A DNA stretch of 64,000 bases. Origin: Lepeophtheirus salmonis. Taxonomy: Eukaryota; Arthropoda; Copepoda; Siphonostomatoida; Caligidae. Below the pieces are notes generated by a model. That model was given only the letters and a program-made list of their open reading frames with translations. It searched no databases and was not told the origin of the DNA. The stretch lies in NCBI RefSeq assembly GCF_016086655.4, contig NC_052134.2, positions 38,625,971-38,689,970 on the forward strand, in the 5' to 3' direction. A program made the position numbers and the translations under genes. Below are positions 36,429 through 48,060 of the stretch, in pieces (the stretch's first letter is position 1; every line of letters begins with the position of its first letter).

Positions 36429-38074
36429 TATCAATAACATCAATTTTAGTTGATACAAAAGAGTCTAATTATACTAGTAAAGAAGTGTTTCTACAAAGAA
36501 TTAGACTTCTTTGTTAATGAAATCAATAGAAGTGGTCTAAAAAGCACAGTGATGTAATTTATCTTCTTGGAGGACATCTCTATGAACTGTTACAACATAT
36601 TTTTTCAAATAAAGAAAGGCAAAATATTATTTTATGTATGGCTACTCCAAGAAGTGTTTTTGTAAAAGGTGTACAAAGATTTTTTACTTCTAATCAATCT
36701 ACAGCATGGATTGAAAAAGATATCGTTCCATATTCATTTCAGTGTTCCCTGTCGAAATCATAAGTTATGATGATTCATAAGACACTTCCAGTGTCAAAGC
36801 TTGTGTAAATTGTGAGGTCACATCAAGTTACGATTTTTGATGCAATTCATAACGTCATAGCTTATTTGAAAGGTCGAAAAACTATAATGTGGAACCAAAA
36901 GAGATGATTACGAAAATTGAGGAGCTGATTTCTTCTAATGTTTCGTATACCAATCATTTAAAATTTGAAAATTTTGATCTTCACCATCAATAAGGGTGGA
37001 GGAAGTCTAATATTTAGGTATAATTGATCTTGCTTTTAAGTGCTATGTGCGTAGTAAAATAATGATTTTTAAATTGATTGAACTAATATCTTAGAAAACG
37101 TCTAATTTCATAATTTAAAGTACCTCTGTTAATGTACAAGAAAATAGAAAACGCAAGAGACATAGTGATCCTGGAACAAATAGAAGAGTGAATTAATTAA
37201 GTGTCAAGTATATCTTAAATTCATTGTATGTGTCCAAAAATTATTCTATTTAATATTATAATTTTATATATATTTTGTTGAAAGTAAATGTGTATTTCAT
37301 TTCTGTATTTAAGGGAAAATATTATTTTACTGCACCAAATTATTGAATTAATTATTTAAACTGATGATTTTTTCCTTCAAAAATAAAGTATCAACTTCAG
37401 TTTGTGTTTGTGTAAGATCATTATGTTGTAAGTTTCATTCAAATAGCTAATTAATATGAAATGTTATTCTTCGATTGATCTTTGAATACTAATATGATTA
37501 ATTCATAAAGTTAGTAGAGTTGAGTGTATTTTCACAATGAGTCAAATGGATTTGGAGTTGCATAATTCAAATGGTTGGATTGAGTACCAAGATCACAAAG
37601 TATTATTCTAAACTTTAAATTAAGAATAATTTATGCTTTTATGTGTGTACTTTAATAAAATTGTATATGTTGATTTATTATTTTAGGGAATGATAATTTA
37701 AATTTAATTTGTAGAGTATGATTAGAATAGTTTATTGAGGTTGGGTTTATAATATTTAGAGATTCTGCCTTCCTAATCTGCAGCTATTTTAAAATTTGCG
37801 ACTCCAAATCATAGAAAAATATACATATTTTCTGTGCTCCAAACCGACTCTGTAGGTACATGTGACTCTGCTGACTCCCGGCTCATTCATCAGCCATAAT
37901 TATTTCTTTATGGAAGTTGAATTAAAAATTACATGGTTTTGATTATTTTAAGAAATCGGTATATTCTCACTGATGTTTCCAATTAATTCTATTTTGGCAC
38001 CAAATATTAGAATTTTGTTCATCCCAATGAATTAATTACGTTATTAGTGCAAAATTAATTCAAAAACATAATAT
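36429..38074. other. Spacer after the P-like remnant, no gene seen
   Basis: A short open stretch at 36555-36740 (VIYLLGGHLYELLQHIFSNK...) may be a remnant coding piece. I cannot assign it to the P-like C-terminus or to another family. The rest is AT-rich and featureless. Confidence 0.4.
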
Positions 38075-38290
38075 ACATATATAACAGATTCCCAAATCCA
38101 TCGTTTAAATATCCTACTAAAACTCAATGTTTTGCAAATTTTTTGTCGTGGGATTAAGGAAATTAGATTAGGAATGAATGAAATTATTTATTGGATCTTA
38201 TTTCATGCCTATGAAAAAACAATTATGCTTAGTATATATTTAATTGAAAATGTTTTTATTTTAGTATTAAAATTTTGTTCAACTATCACG
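38075..38290 (+). repeat. Local duplication, left copy
   Basis: CATACTAAAACTCAATGTTTTG-type sequence, GATTAGG...ATTTATTGGATCTTATTT and TTAGTATTAAAATTT recur at 38785-38940 in the same order and orientation, about 700 bp apart. The 3' side runs into repeat family C at 38287. Confidence 0.7.
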
Positions 38291-38370
38291 CTGTTACCTT
38301 TCTTGTATCACGCAACCTTTCTTTCAAAAGAAACCAAAAAAGGCCCAAAATCATATTGTAGTTAGCCAAG
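38287..38370 (+). repeat. Dispersed repeat family C, copy 2
   Basis: CACGCTGTTACCTTTCTTG, CACGCAACCTTTC and GGCCCAAAATCAT match the copies at 22283 and 39280. Confidence 0.65.
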
Positions 38371-38784
38371 TAAGTAAATCATACCAACTGCTATTTATAT
38401 CTTATATGCTCGCAGACTATCACTGTCATAATATTTATTTATCTTTTGTTAAATAATTTAAGTATTATTAAAATCTACATAGTATTTTATTCGATACTGT
38501 ATTATAATATTGCTTAGTAATATTTAAAAGAGTAGTTATTATATTATTTTATGAAGAAATAGCCAAAATTTCTTCATGTAAATAATAGAATGGTAAATAT
38601 ATATATTATTACATGAGAAGATTTTGGATGATTCTTTTCGATTTTTGTGATGTTGAAACAATTAGATATAATTAACCTATTTATTTTGGATATGCATGAA
38701 TCTACTTCACCGTAGGTATTTAAGGAGTTATCCGAAAATCCCTTCTTATACATTTACTATAACATAATGTGTATACTCGTTCAA

Positions 38785-38940
38785 TATAATCAATCCCAAA
38801 ATTCATCCTATAAATAACATACTAAAACTCAATGTTTTGGCAATTAGATTAGGCATTATTATAGATATTTATTGGATCTTATTTGGATTTATTTTAATTT
38901 ATTTTTTTATACTTTAGTATTAAAATTTGATGGTTTATGG
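38785..38940 (+). repeat. Local duplication, right copy
   Basis: Second copy of 38075-38290, shortened between AACTCAATGTTTTG and GATTAGG. Confidence 0.7.
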
Positions 38941-39279
38941 AACTCATAAATTATGAGTCAAAATAACTTTCCGATTCGAACTTGAAAGTTTTATTGCTCA
39001 ACAACCGCTCCAAAAAACCATAACATTCATTTATTACATTCGCCCTCTATCATTTACTAACTGTACTTCTCAATAATAGTGATAAAAAAGAATGGGGGAG
39101 GGGGGGGTGTAAAGGGTCCTGGGGGTAGTTGGTCGGGGGTTAAAGGAACAGGAATAGTTGGACGAGTGGTAGCTTGTTGGGGGTAAGAGGCCTGTTTGCA
39201 GCCATGATGTATCTAGGGAGAACAGATAATCGATAGCTGATAAAATTAATAGATATTTTGTGTTAGCGAGGTAACACTG
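38941..39279. other. Spacer with a G-rich patch
   Basis: At 39092-39190 an unusually G-rich stretch (GGGGGAGGGGGGGGTG, then GGGGGTAGTTGGTCGGGGG) stands out from the AT-rich surroundings. No gene. Confidence 0.6.
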
Positions 39280-39400
39280 TGCACGTCGTTACTTTAATTG
39301 TATCACGTAACCTTTCCTCTAAAATGAAACAAAAAAAAGGCCGAAATCATCTGGTAGTTAGGAAAGCCCCCGTTTAGCCGAAACAAAAAAAAGGTGGAAA
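39280..39400 (+). repeat. Dispersed repeat family C, copy 3
   Basis: CACGTCGTTACTTTAATTG, CACGTAACCTTTCC and GGCCGAAATCAT. This is the longest copy; it continues with GTAGTTAGGAAAGCCCCCG. Confidence 0.65.
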
Positions 39401-39449
39401 TATGAGTGAAATTGTGTAACACATGCTTTGATTATTGATCAGATTTAAT

Positions 39450-39620
39450 TATAATTCATTATTTAATTGTATTATTTCCTAAAAATACAAATTAAGTTTA
39501 TAGTGTAAAATTCATTTAAGCATTTAATATTTAAAAACTAAATTCGGTTCTTTTTTAACTTTATATTTATTTAAAAAGATTAAATTTTCAATTGAATTCT
39601 TTAATAAGAATAATAAAACA
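39450..39620 (+). repeat. Dispersed repeat family D, copy 2
   Basis: Matches 24721-24840 around TTTCCTAA and TAAATTCGGTTCTTTTTTAA. Confidence 0.5.
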
Positions 39621-39942
39621 ATATATTAACAACTATTTTATAAAAAATAACCATTTTTAATCATTAATCGTGAGAAAATAACAACTCTACTACATCAGTC
39701 TGTGCATTAGCTGTAGATTTAGACCTTATTTATTTCCCTTGACTCGTTTACTAATTACTATTAAAATGATGACTAAACTATATTATAATATGATTTATGA
39801 ACTCTTCACATCAACTCTAACGTCACAAAAATAATCCTTCTATTTAGGTTGACTAGCGGTCGGTAGTGTACAACAATTTGAAAAGGATTGCTGGTCCGAT
39901 GTATGTTATTGTCAAATGTGAAAATCTAGTGTAGAATGGGCA

Positions 39943-40270
39943 TATTAAAAAAAAGACACCGAAAATCAACATGGTAACTCTAACCATCTGAAGAATGTTT
40001 TGGAAGAGAGAAATAATAATACTGACAACATTTCATTAGATCAGCTACAATTAGCTGTGACAAGAGAGAAAGGAAAAAGGATATAAATAATGACATTTGC
40101 TAGTATTACTCGATGTCGATCCCCAATTCTACTCTGAGTCCAACAAGGACTTACATTTATATCTATGCAACAAATCCTCAGGGTTATGCTCCATCTTTTA
40201 TGAGCACACACTAACGTTCAAACAGGTTTGGAATATAATTGAATCTATTTAGGAAAGGATGTTCACTACC
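39943..40270 (+). repeat. Dispersed repeat family A, copy 3
   Basis: The longest copy of family A. It overlaps both copy 1 (in inverse) and copy 2, so it links the two. It contains GATCAGCTACAATTAGCTG, GTCGATCCCCAATTCTACTC and GAGTCCAACAAGGACTTACA. Confidence 0.75.
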
Positions 40271-40311
40271 CAGGAATTAAATAATAATGACAGCAACTAA
40301 GGAAAATAACC

Positions 40312-40602
40312 GTCCTTAGTGCGTGTACGACTGATGTTTGACTTCCACCACGTTTTTAATATTGACGTCATACTAGATGAGTGGTTGCGGGGTTTGTCAA
40401 AATCTGTTTTTCTTACCCAACAGTCTGTACGATACATCACATTGAAAATTCTAGCAATAGTGACGTCATGAACTATGAGTGGTTGCGTGTTTTGTCAAAA
40501 TCTGTCTGTTTTGCCCAGCAGTCGGTATAATACATCAGATTAAAAATTCAAGCAAGCCCGATTACATGATGGTCTAATCTTGTATTTCTATTAACCTTGG
40601 TA
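40312..40602 (+). mobile_element. TA-MITE family F, copy 1 (left end lost)
   Basis: Aligns with 59500-59784 in the same orientation. It carries two direct ~98-bp units, each starting TGACGTCAT (40363 and 40461) and containing TTTGTCAAAATCTG and a CAGTC(G/T)GTA block. The right terminal repeat is TTGTATTTCTATTAACCTTGG followed by TA. The left terminal repeat is missing. Confidence 0.8.
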
Positions 40603-41219
40603 CAACTATAATACTATGTTATAGAAGAGTAGAGCAAAGTAACTAGAAATACAAGGTATGTCAATAAACAATAACCATACATGTAAATCTGGTGTGTTTT
40701 TTAGCTGGTTTGTTAATTTGTAATTGGTAGTACATGTGTTATGGTGGACGGTATAACCGTGTCCTTGAGTTGTACTTGGACTAGTATGAGCCTGCCCGTT
40801 CCACCGACCTACAGGAGATGAAAATCAAAGGTGTGATGTAATGTCAATAAACTAACCTACTCCTAAATTGCCTAAAGTGAAGATCGCTTAATGCATGCAA
40901 CAACTAAAAAACAACTTTAAAATTAATTTACCTCCAAATAAATTAGTATCCTTCGCAATATCCAATGCTTCAATAGAATGTTTATGCACTTCAAAATGTT
41001 ACCAAAGTAATATGTCAAATTTGTTATATAATGTCACTATTTGGCTTTATTGGACAGATTAATTCCTTTTAAGTATTTATTTGAATTGCAGCAATCCTTA
41101 CAGAGGCCAGAATAAAAATTATATCATTAGGCTTTTGTAGCATACATGGTCATTTGGGGTGCATTTGATGAAGTTTCCATACACTTTATTGATGAAAACC
41201 ATTAAAAAATTTCGCCAGG
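40603..41219. other. Spacer, no gene seen
   Basis: No family motif. TAGAAATACAAGG at about 40645 repeats the inner end of the family F terminal repeat and may be a MITE scrap. Confidence 0.4.
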
Positions 41220-42130
41220 CCGCAGCTTTTGCGTAATTTCCAAATCTTATTATTATGAACAAAGAATTGAATGTGTGGAAGATTTAGTAGAAGTTATTGT
41301 CTAAGGACTACTAAATTCAAGGATATATCTTCTAAGAAGAGTGGATGCCCACAAATACAGTGGTATAATTGGAAGAAATTTTTAGACAAATATTTCTGTC
41401 CTCTAAAAGGAATAAAGAACTATCACATATTTATTCACTTTTAATTCTACTTCTCCTGGAGTTGTACATGTAAAAGAATGGTCTGATAGTTCACAAACTC
41501 TTTTTGTGAACTTATTAAAGCTTAGAATTTTGTTCAGTGTCACTCTTGATTCCTGAATATTATAAAGAAAAAAAAAAGTTATCGGAGGAAAGAATTGAAT
41601 ATCTTATGAATAATGTTGTTCCTTTGATTTCCTGTAATCAAAAGAAACAACTTTTTTAAACTCTATAAAAAATTAAAAGAACTTATCTAACAAAGAATGA
41701 ATAAATATTCCTTATCCTCAACATAACGATTTCTTGCATACTTTTTCTCCTACATCCGTCACTTTATACAAAGATTTTTCATTATTTTTATCTTAAGCAT
41801 CTAATTATTTGGGAGAAGATACTCATTCAACATTACCGGCTAATTTATTACAAGGCATCACTCAACATTAAGTTGTTTAATCTTATAAATTTTTAATCTA
41901 CCCATTTTCTATTGTCAGACTCAGCATGCTATTTTTATTGTAAAGTAACTTATTAACCATTTTGATCCAGAATAAGGACTTTCCCATGAATATACAACTG
42001 ATGTGTTTAAATCGCATGGAAAAAGAAAGAAAATGTGTTTTTCATGTGAAGGGTGTGATTTGCACTGTAAATATTTGAAGAAGGAGATAAAAAGATATGG
42101 AACTTGTAAACCTTGTAGGAAAAAAAATTA
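41220..42130 (+). pseudogene. Decayed coding sequence of unknown family
   Basis: Plus-strand pieces in changing frames look protein-like but have no intact ORF: GCPQIQWYNWKKFLDKYFCP (about 41347-41405), SPGVVHVKEWSDSSQTLFVN (about 41447-41505), and KKMCFSCEGCDLHCKYLKKE followed by RYGTCKPCRKKN and a stop (about 42022-42130). The final piece has six cysteines in CxxCxxCxxxC...CxxC spacing, suggesting a small zinc-binding tail. The W..FL..Y and SPGVV.V blocks remind me of uncharacterised transposon-associated ORFs in invertebrates, but I cannot name the family. Stops between the pieces imply decay. Confidence 0.35.
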
Positions 42131-44327
42131 AAAATCCTGCAAAAGATTTATATGTACGAAATAAAACTGATAACCTCTGGATGTAATTAATGTACATATT
42201 ATGTAAATATGTTTTTTTTTCTTATGGAACGAAATTTTTAATAATTTCTCATTTGAAAACTTTATCCAGGAATTACTTCTACATTTATAATTTTCGAAAA
42301 ATGGTATTTGTCCCTCCATGTAGGTGTGTTCGTTTTTTTCTTTTCATCTACATCATTTCTAATTCGTTAAAAATTGTTATTATTTTTTTATCTTGATATG
42401 AATTATGAGGTAGTTTATAATATTGAAATAGCGCGTCAGCTCGTTCTATTTGAAACTATTAGTACATGGAAAATTACCCCTGTGTAAAATGAATTGTACA
42501 ATTAAATTTTTAATTCTTATTTTTATTGGGATGCAACAATACGAAACTTAAATACACATTTATTTAAGTTATCTATCATATAAAATATTATATTTAGTTC
42601 TTATTAATAATAAACCAAACATTAATTTATTTGTATTTTTTGTTTTATTTTTAAATTTACGTATAACTTTTTAATAATCCAAGAATATACATATATGTGA
42701 ATAATTAATGTTTATTGAGTATTTGACTTAGATCAATTTAGTTTTATACCAAAATGATGGTTAAACATGTCATACTAAAAAAAATTATGGAAATTAAGAT
42801 AATCATTTGATACATATATTTTCTAACAATTCAAAAGATATAACTTTGTAATCTAAGCCTAACATGCAAACTATTTAATTAGTATGATGACTTCTATTAT
42901 GGTTGTATCTAATAGTCTGAAAATTTATGAAACATTATTAGTAATATCTATCATCTTTGACCAGCAAATATAAAAATTAATTACAACTAGATTAGTGTAT
43001 AAGATCACTAAAAGTAGAGTTCGATTATTATTACAAAGTAAAAAAAAACACTTATTCCAGATATTCCCAAAGTTTAAAATATAGTATATTCTGACTTCGT
43101 AATGCATGTTTCAGTAATAACGTGACTTTAGAAGGTCAATAAATTTTTATTTTAAAGACTAATAAAACATGAAATATACCCTACTCATGTATATCTGTTA
43201 GATATAAGGGAAGGGAGAGTTCAAGTTCTTAACTTACAAATTCTCCATTAGGCAGCATTCACACCTGTTTATTAACTCTATTACTAAATTTAAATATTCA
43301 ATGAAAATATAACATTAATAATGTCAATTAATTGAGCTCAGAGAGTAAGTTTATATTTCACTTGTAATTTAATTCAAGAATATACATGAAATATGAAAAA
43401 GTAAACATTTTAAATTGAATATGAGCAGTTACAAACGTTAGGTCATATCCCTTTGATACAGTATAGGAACTCCCTTATTCCTTAAAATTTCTCTAAAGGT
43501 AAAAATAAAAATTATATATATATAATAATAATAATCTTGGGTGAGAGGAGGCTCAGACGACGATATAAATGAGATCTTTTCAGTTTGGATTATTTTTAGA
43601 CAAAAGAATACGATCCTGGAAGAAACGGTAATCTAATAACTAACACTGAGAAGGAAAAGCCATTAGCCATATTAAATATCTCTGGACAACATGGAAATAA
43701 ATTTTGGATAAGGTAAAAGATACCCTCTGTTCAAGGCAATTTATTCGAAACAAAATGACTCGGCATTAATTTAATTTACGAATACGAAGAATTTCGGTGC
43801 AATTTGATATATTTTGCAGTTCAATTCAACTCATTTCTAAAAAGACCTGTTGTTATTCCTAGCATTTATAATAGAGGCACCTCCGATTATGTTCAGCTGT
43901 ACCCATTATTATAGCTAAATTATTTTTTAAAGGGATATTTGATAATAATTGACCCTAATTAGCGCACTCTACAGAAGGTTATTTAAAATATTTATATAAT
44001 GGAAATTGTAGAACATTATGCAAAGAATAGTAAACTAACATTAATTCAATTTTGGGAAAAACAATCGTATGCTGTTTTCTTGTAATTGCCTAACATATTA
44101 ATGACATACGTCGAAATCATAATTATTACATTATCTCCCTAAGTTTTCTATTTCATATTTTCCCACTTCTATATATTATGTACGTCACACTTTGGAGGAT
44201 ATAATTATGTAATCTAGAGAAAAGCTTTCTTGATTTGTATTTTTATAAGCTTATTAATATTTTCGAAAATGTTGTACATATGTGTGTATATGTATGTATA
44301 TATTTAAAAATATAAGTTTTTAAAGAC
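42131..44327. other. AT-rich spacer, no gene seen
   Basis: Extremely AT-rich. Frames at 42128-42319, 42190-42396 and 42925-43107 are low-complexity chance frames. Confidence 0.55.
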
Positions 44328-44333
44328 TTTATT
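44328..44333 (-). terminator. Polyadenylation signal AATAAA
   Basis: AATAAA on the minus strand, ~82 nt beyond the stop codon of the small membrane-protein gene. Confidence 0.6.
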
Positions 44334-44414
44334 ATAATAAACTCCATAAATACACGTATCACTTAGAGGTTTATCATATCTAAGTAAGTTAGATTTGTTC
44401 GTTGTGTAAAATGA

Positions 44415-44942
44415 TTAAGATTCGAGCCACAACTTCTTCATTCTTTTAAAAAAATAATATAAGGCTGTAGGAATATCATTTTCATTATCTAAATTGTCTA
44501 TTAAATCATTGATCCTAGCTCTGACAACGGGCGTTGGTCCGTTTACCACGAGCAAATAGTATAAAAGTCCGAGGATTAAAGGAACACTCAATACTGCAAG
44601 TAGATAGAAGGGGCTAACTGCATTTAAAATAAATGCAAACGGATGTTGCTGCCTTATTCTTTGAAGAGAATTTTTTTCTTTGGACACTGCATCAATTATA
44701 GGATTATAGTAGTGAGTATGGGAGTATCTCCCATCTTTATATATCTCTTTCCATGGATCGTAGGTATCGCGAGAGCTCTCTTCCTTGTAGAGATAATCGT
44801 GATTTTCCTCATTATAATAGTCGTCATAGTATTCATTGTAGGAGGGGTAGGGCTCTCTTTGATTATTGTAGTAGCCTTTCCATGCACCGGCCTCTTTGGG
44901 ACTATTGAGGGAGCCCAAGGAACTTTCCCCTGATTCACCCAT
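44415..44942 (-). CDS. Small tyrosine-rich single-pass membrane protein, unknown function
   Basis: This 175-residue product is read as MGESGESSLG... The frame is open further upstream (to 45002), but that part lies between a strong donor (AAAGG|GTAAGTTA, intron from 45008) and an acceptor (CCCTTTACAG|ATGGG, ending at 44943). I therefore take a 66-nt 5'UTR intron with the ATG immediately after it; the spliced context AAAGGATGG is a good start. Residues ~24-80 are rich in Y, N, E and D (YNEYYDDYYNEENHDYLY). Residues ~111-133 (PFYLLAVLSVPLILGLLYYLL) form one transmembrane helix. Residues 140-175 are hydrophilic, with a basic KRMKK near the end. There is no signal peptide, so a C-terminally anchored protein is plausible. 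I do not recognise the family. Intact frame, splice signals and poly(A) signal support a real gene. Confidence 0.68.
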   Translation of the reverse strand: MGESGESSLGSLNSPKEAGAWKGYYNNQREPYPSYNEYYDDYYNEENHDYLYKEESSRDTYDPWKEIYKDGRYSHTHYYNPIIDAVSKEKNSLQRIRQQHPFAFILNAVSPFYLLAVLSVPLILGLLYYLLVVNGPTPVVRARINDLIDNLDNENDIPTALYYFFKRMKKLWLES

Positions 44943-45008
44943 CTGTAAAGGGATATTGAATACATCATTTTGTTTAATTTTTATAGGTATGTAATATTTC
45001 ATAACTTA

Positions 45009-45110
45009 CCCTTTCAAAAAAAAAACCCTATTAGTATTAAATCCTTGATGATATTCAGATTTCAATACTGTCTGGCCGAGTCACCATCACTTCAATCACT
45101 GATGGAAGTT
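45009..45110 (-). other. 5'UTR exon of the small membrane-protein gene (5' limit uncertain)
   Basis: The sequence ends in GAAAGG at the donor. It contains one short upstream ORF that starts MVTRPDSIEI and stops after 10 codons, which could dampen translation. No TATA box was placed with confidence. Confidence 0.4.
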
Positions 45111-47279
45111 TGAGAGTAAATAAGATTCTTTTTTTTTCTTTAGCAGAGAACCACTATTCGTCTGCTACGGCGTATTGTGTTACAAGATTTGTAAAGTTGA
45201 TAAAGTGAGGATAATATAAAATAATATTATGGTAAACCGAGTTTCGCTCCTGCGAAGGATTTTCTTATTTCTCAGCTCGGACATTATTACTACATTACAT
45301 TTTTATCTTTCCTGATATCAAAATAATAATATAATATGTAATTTCATTAATAGGTCTTCCTAGATTACAAAAAAATGTATAGATGATGCTATAATAGCTT
45401 GGAAAAATTGTTAATTTGTTTTTGCTTAGGAAGTTTTTTTTATTACATCATTGATTCATTTAAGAAGAATGAGGTGGGGAATTCCTTTTTTGAGTCTCTC
45501 AATACTATAACCCCATAACATAATACATATTTATATTTAACCATAAAAATCAAATTCTTAATTTTCTTATAGCCTTGGATGCTAGTGAGTACTACTACTA
45601 CTTCTTCATGCGTAGATTTCAGTGAAAGTTTTCTCTCTTCTGTATGTATATTATGTACTTAGTTATATGAATGTTTATTTGGTTGTCTTTTTAGGTTTTT
45701 TGCCATCTGTTTGTTTACAATTCCACCATTATCATTTTTATCACCTAAGGGTTTCTGTACACATCTCCTCATCTTCTAGACACATCACGATCAATAAACT
45801 GTTATTTGTTTGTTTCTTTACTACACTACAAAATACACATCATGATTGGAAAATAAAATGACGGGAGTTGATTCATAGCCTCAAGGTCAACATAATTTTC
45901 ATTTTTTTGATCCATCATTGATGATTGACAAGGTAGCCTAATAATTAATAAGTAATACAAGAATTAAGAACTGTTTTGACGAATCTCTAGCTTTACTCAC
46001 GATCCCTTAGCTCTGTAAATATTAGCAACCACTCAAACATGGCTTTGTTAAATAAGGAGAAGTATTTTGGGTTCAAATCATAGTGTAACTAGGAGTGTCG
46101 GAAAGGGATGTCATGAAGTATTATGGGGTTCCTATAATAATGGAATATAAATATGAAACTGTTTATTTTTTTCTGGGAGCTTCTAGGTTAATCTTTCTTA
46201 CTGGCTTCAGATTATTAACTAAGCCACTGCAAATATATTAGAGTGACCAATCAAGGGTTTACACAGGGTATGGGCTGCACCAACAAAGGGATTTTTATCT
46301 TTAAACACCCAAAAATCATCACTTTGTGGGGAAAATTTAAAAGGGGAATCTACAGGAATAATTGTCATTTACTCAAATTTATGCCAGTCCCAAAAATTTT
46401 AACCATCAAATTACCGCCCCCCAAAAAAAAAAAAAAAGCCTGCAGACTCATCTGCAGGTTGTACTTTTTTTTCTCAGGAATGTTTCTCTTTTTACAATCT
46501 ATCCGGTGGATTTTTTTTTGTGGGATAAACACTTCATGAATATTGACTTTGAATCAAACTAAAAATCAAAATAAAGAAATACCAAAATCAAATACAAAAA
46601 AGAAGATCGAAAATATATTTTACAAAAAAATAAATAAGAATCAAACTTAATTTTATTAATTTCAAAATCTGACTGATCCTAAAGCCAAAATTAATGGGTC
46701 ACGTGTCCTCTTTTTTGGAAATTAAAATATGTGCCTACATATGTATGTATATTCCACAAAGAATCAGTGATTAATGTGTGTATATTGATGATCAAACTGT
46801 TTATATTATATAGATCCATCTGTTTAATATTCATAGATTAGCTAAGTGTATTTATATTTATTTTGAAATAATTACAAATAATAATATTACCAATGTTACT
46901 TCATCTTAAGATGATTCCTAAAGTATTTTGTACATTGAATGTATGTACAAAAAAAAACAATTTTCCTTTTAAAATAGAGGAAATAATTGAGATTTTCTGA
47001 ATAACGAAGGACATTTTCCTAAATTATTTAAGTTTCTTTATTTTTGAATCCTTTTTTACATGTATTTGCTGCATCATAGTCTGATTCTTCTTAGTCATAC
47101 ATAATATTGTTATAAACTTTTGGAAAATAAAGTAAAAATGGTCGTTATATGGGTTATCTCTCTTTCAACCTGAAGCATTTCTTGGAAAAATGATGTCAAG
47201 AATGCGAATCATAATAAAACAAGGAAGGATCCTTTTTTCTTTATTCACCTTTCTTTCCTTTTTGAATCATTCTTTTTTT
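45111..47279. other. Spacer, no gene seen
   Basis: At 46437-46460 GCCTGCAGACTCATCTGCAGG forms a short inverted repeat (CCTGCAGA / TCTGCAGG) after a C6A15 run. Other frames (45622-45861, 46243-46562) lack family motifs. Confidence 0.5.
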
Positions 47280-47610
47280 TTTCACATTTTCTTAGAAGAT
47301 TTCCTTAAATCGCGGGCATTTTTCTTGCAGCTCGGTTTTCTAACGGTCCAATAACGATGAATAATATGCACCTGTAATCGTTTTACCCTTTTCCAGATAT
47401 TGATGAGAATAATTCCTTGCAAATCCCAAAAGAAAGTCCTCATAATCTTTCCGGGCGATTTCTCGATTCAAACGAATGCCAACCAGAAAAAAATTGACCG
47501 ATCTGGCTGAAAGGTGATGTATGTTCTTCCAAGAGATGCTACCAACCAAACATAACCTCGATACGCACCAGTAGTGACTTTGACTTTGAACGGACTTTTC
47601 AAACGAGCCT
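47280..47610 (-). pseudogene. Mariner-like transposase, central fragment
   Basis: On the minus strand the segment around HQYLEKGKTITGAYYSSLLD matches the highly conserved block between the first and second catalytic aspartates of mariner transposases (usually DYLEKGKTI.G.YY..LLD). It is followed, after a stop, by KTELQEKCPRFKE. Before it, IHHLSARSVNFF corresponds to the WIHH region. Both the first catalytic block and the HQDNAP block are missing or mutated, and frame changes are needed. It differs from the other three mariner remnants, so at least three mariner lineages have been in this genome. Confidence 0.78.
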
Positions 47611-47879
47611 TCTAATAATTTAAAAAAAAATCACATATGTCTCTTTTGAAAAAAAAAAAAAAATGTTATTCTTTCAAATTTTGTACCTTCAAAAAAATTT
47701 TACTGATCAACTTATTCTAAAAAAGTCTAGCTATTCCTTCAAATTTAGTCTCTTCCAAATTAAAAAAACTCTTTGTCAAACGCCCCCTCCCACTTGCAAA
47801 TGCATTCCATGGGCCGGTGGTAGTAGGGGTCTTATGATGACAAGGAGGTAGGATCGGCATTAGTAATTTAACATACTAA

Positions 47880-48060
47880 ATAGAGATGGGATTTGAGCGT
47901 GAGGAGAAGGTGGGTATTACTGAATTAAGACCTTTGTTAATATCAGCTGCCTGTTGTATGATTTTGGGGGGAGATAATGAATTACTGCAATAAAAGAGAA
48001 CCTTTTAAATTTTAAATAGCATTAGTGCAGAAAAATATTATCATTGTATTTAAATTCATA
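47880..48060 (+). repeat. Dispersed repeat family B, copy 2
   Basis: Begins AGAGATGGG and shares TACTGAATTAAGACC, TAATATCAGCTG and GCATTAGTGCA..AAAATATTA with 21725-21905. Confidence 0.6.

Noticed and set aside
45003..45008. Start of the small membrane protein at 45002-45000 (MKYYIPIK...)
   Set aside because: That segment lies between a strong donor and acceptor, so it is probably intronic. The ATG at 44942-44940 is preferred.
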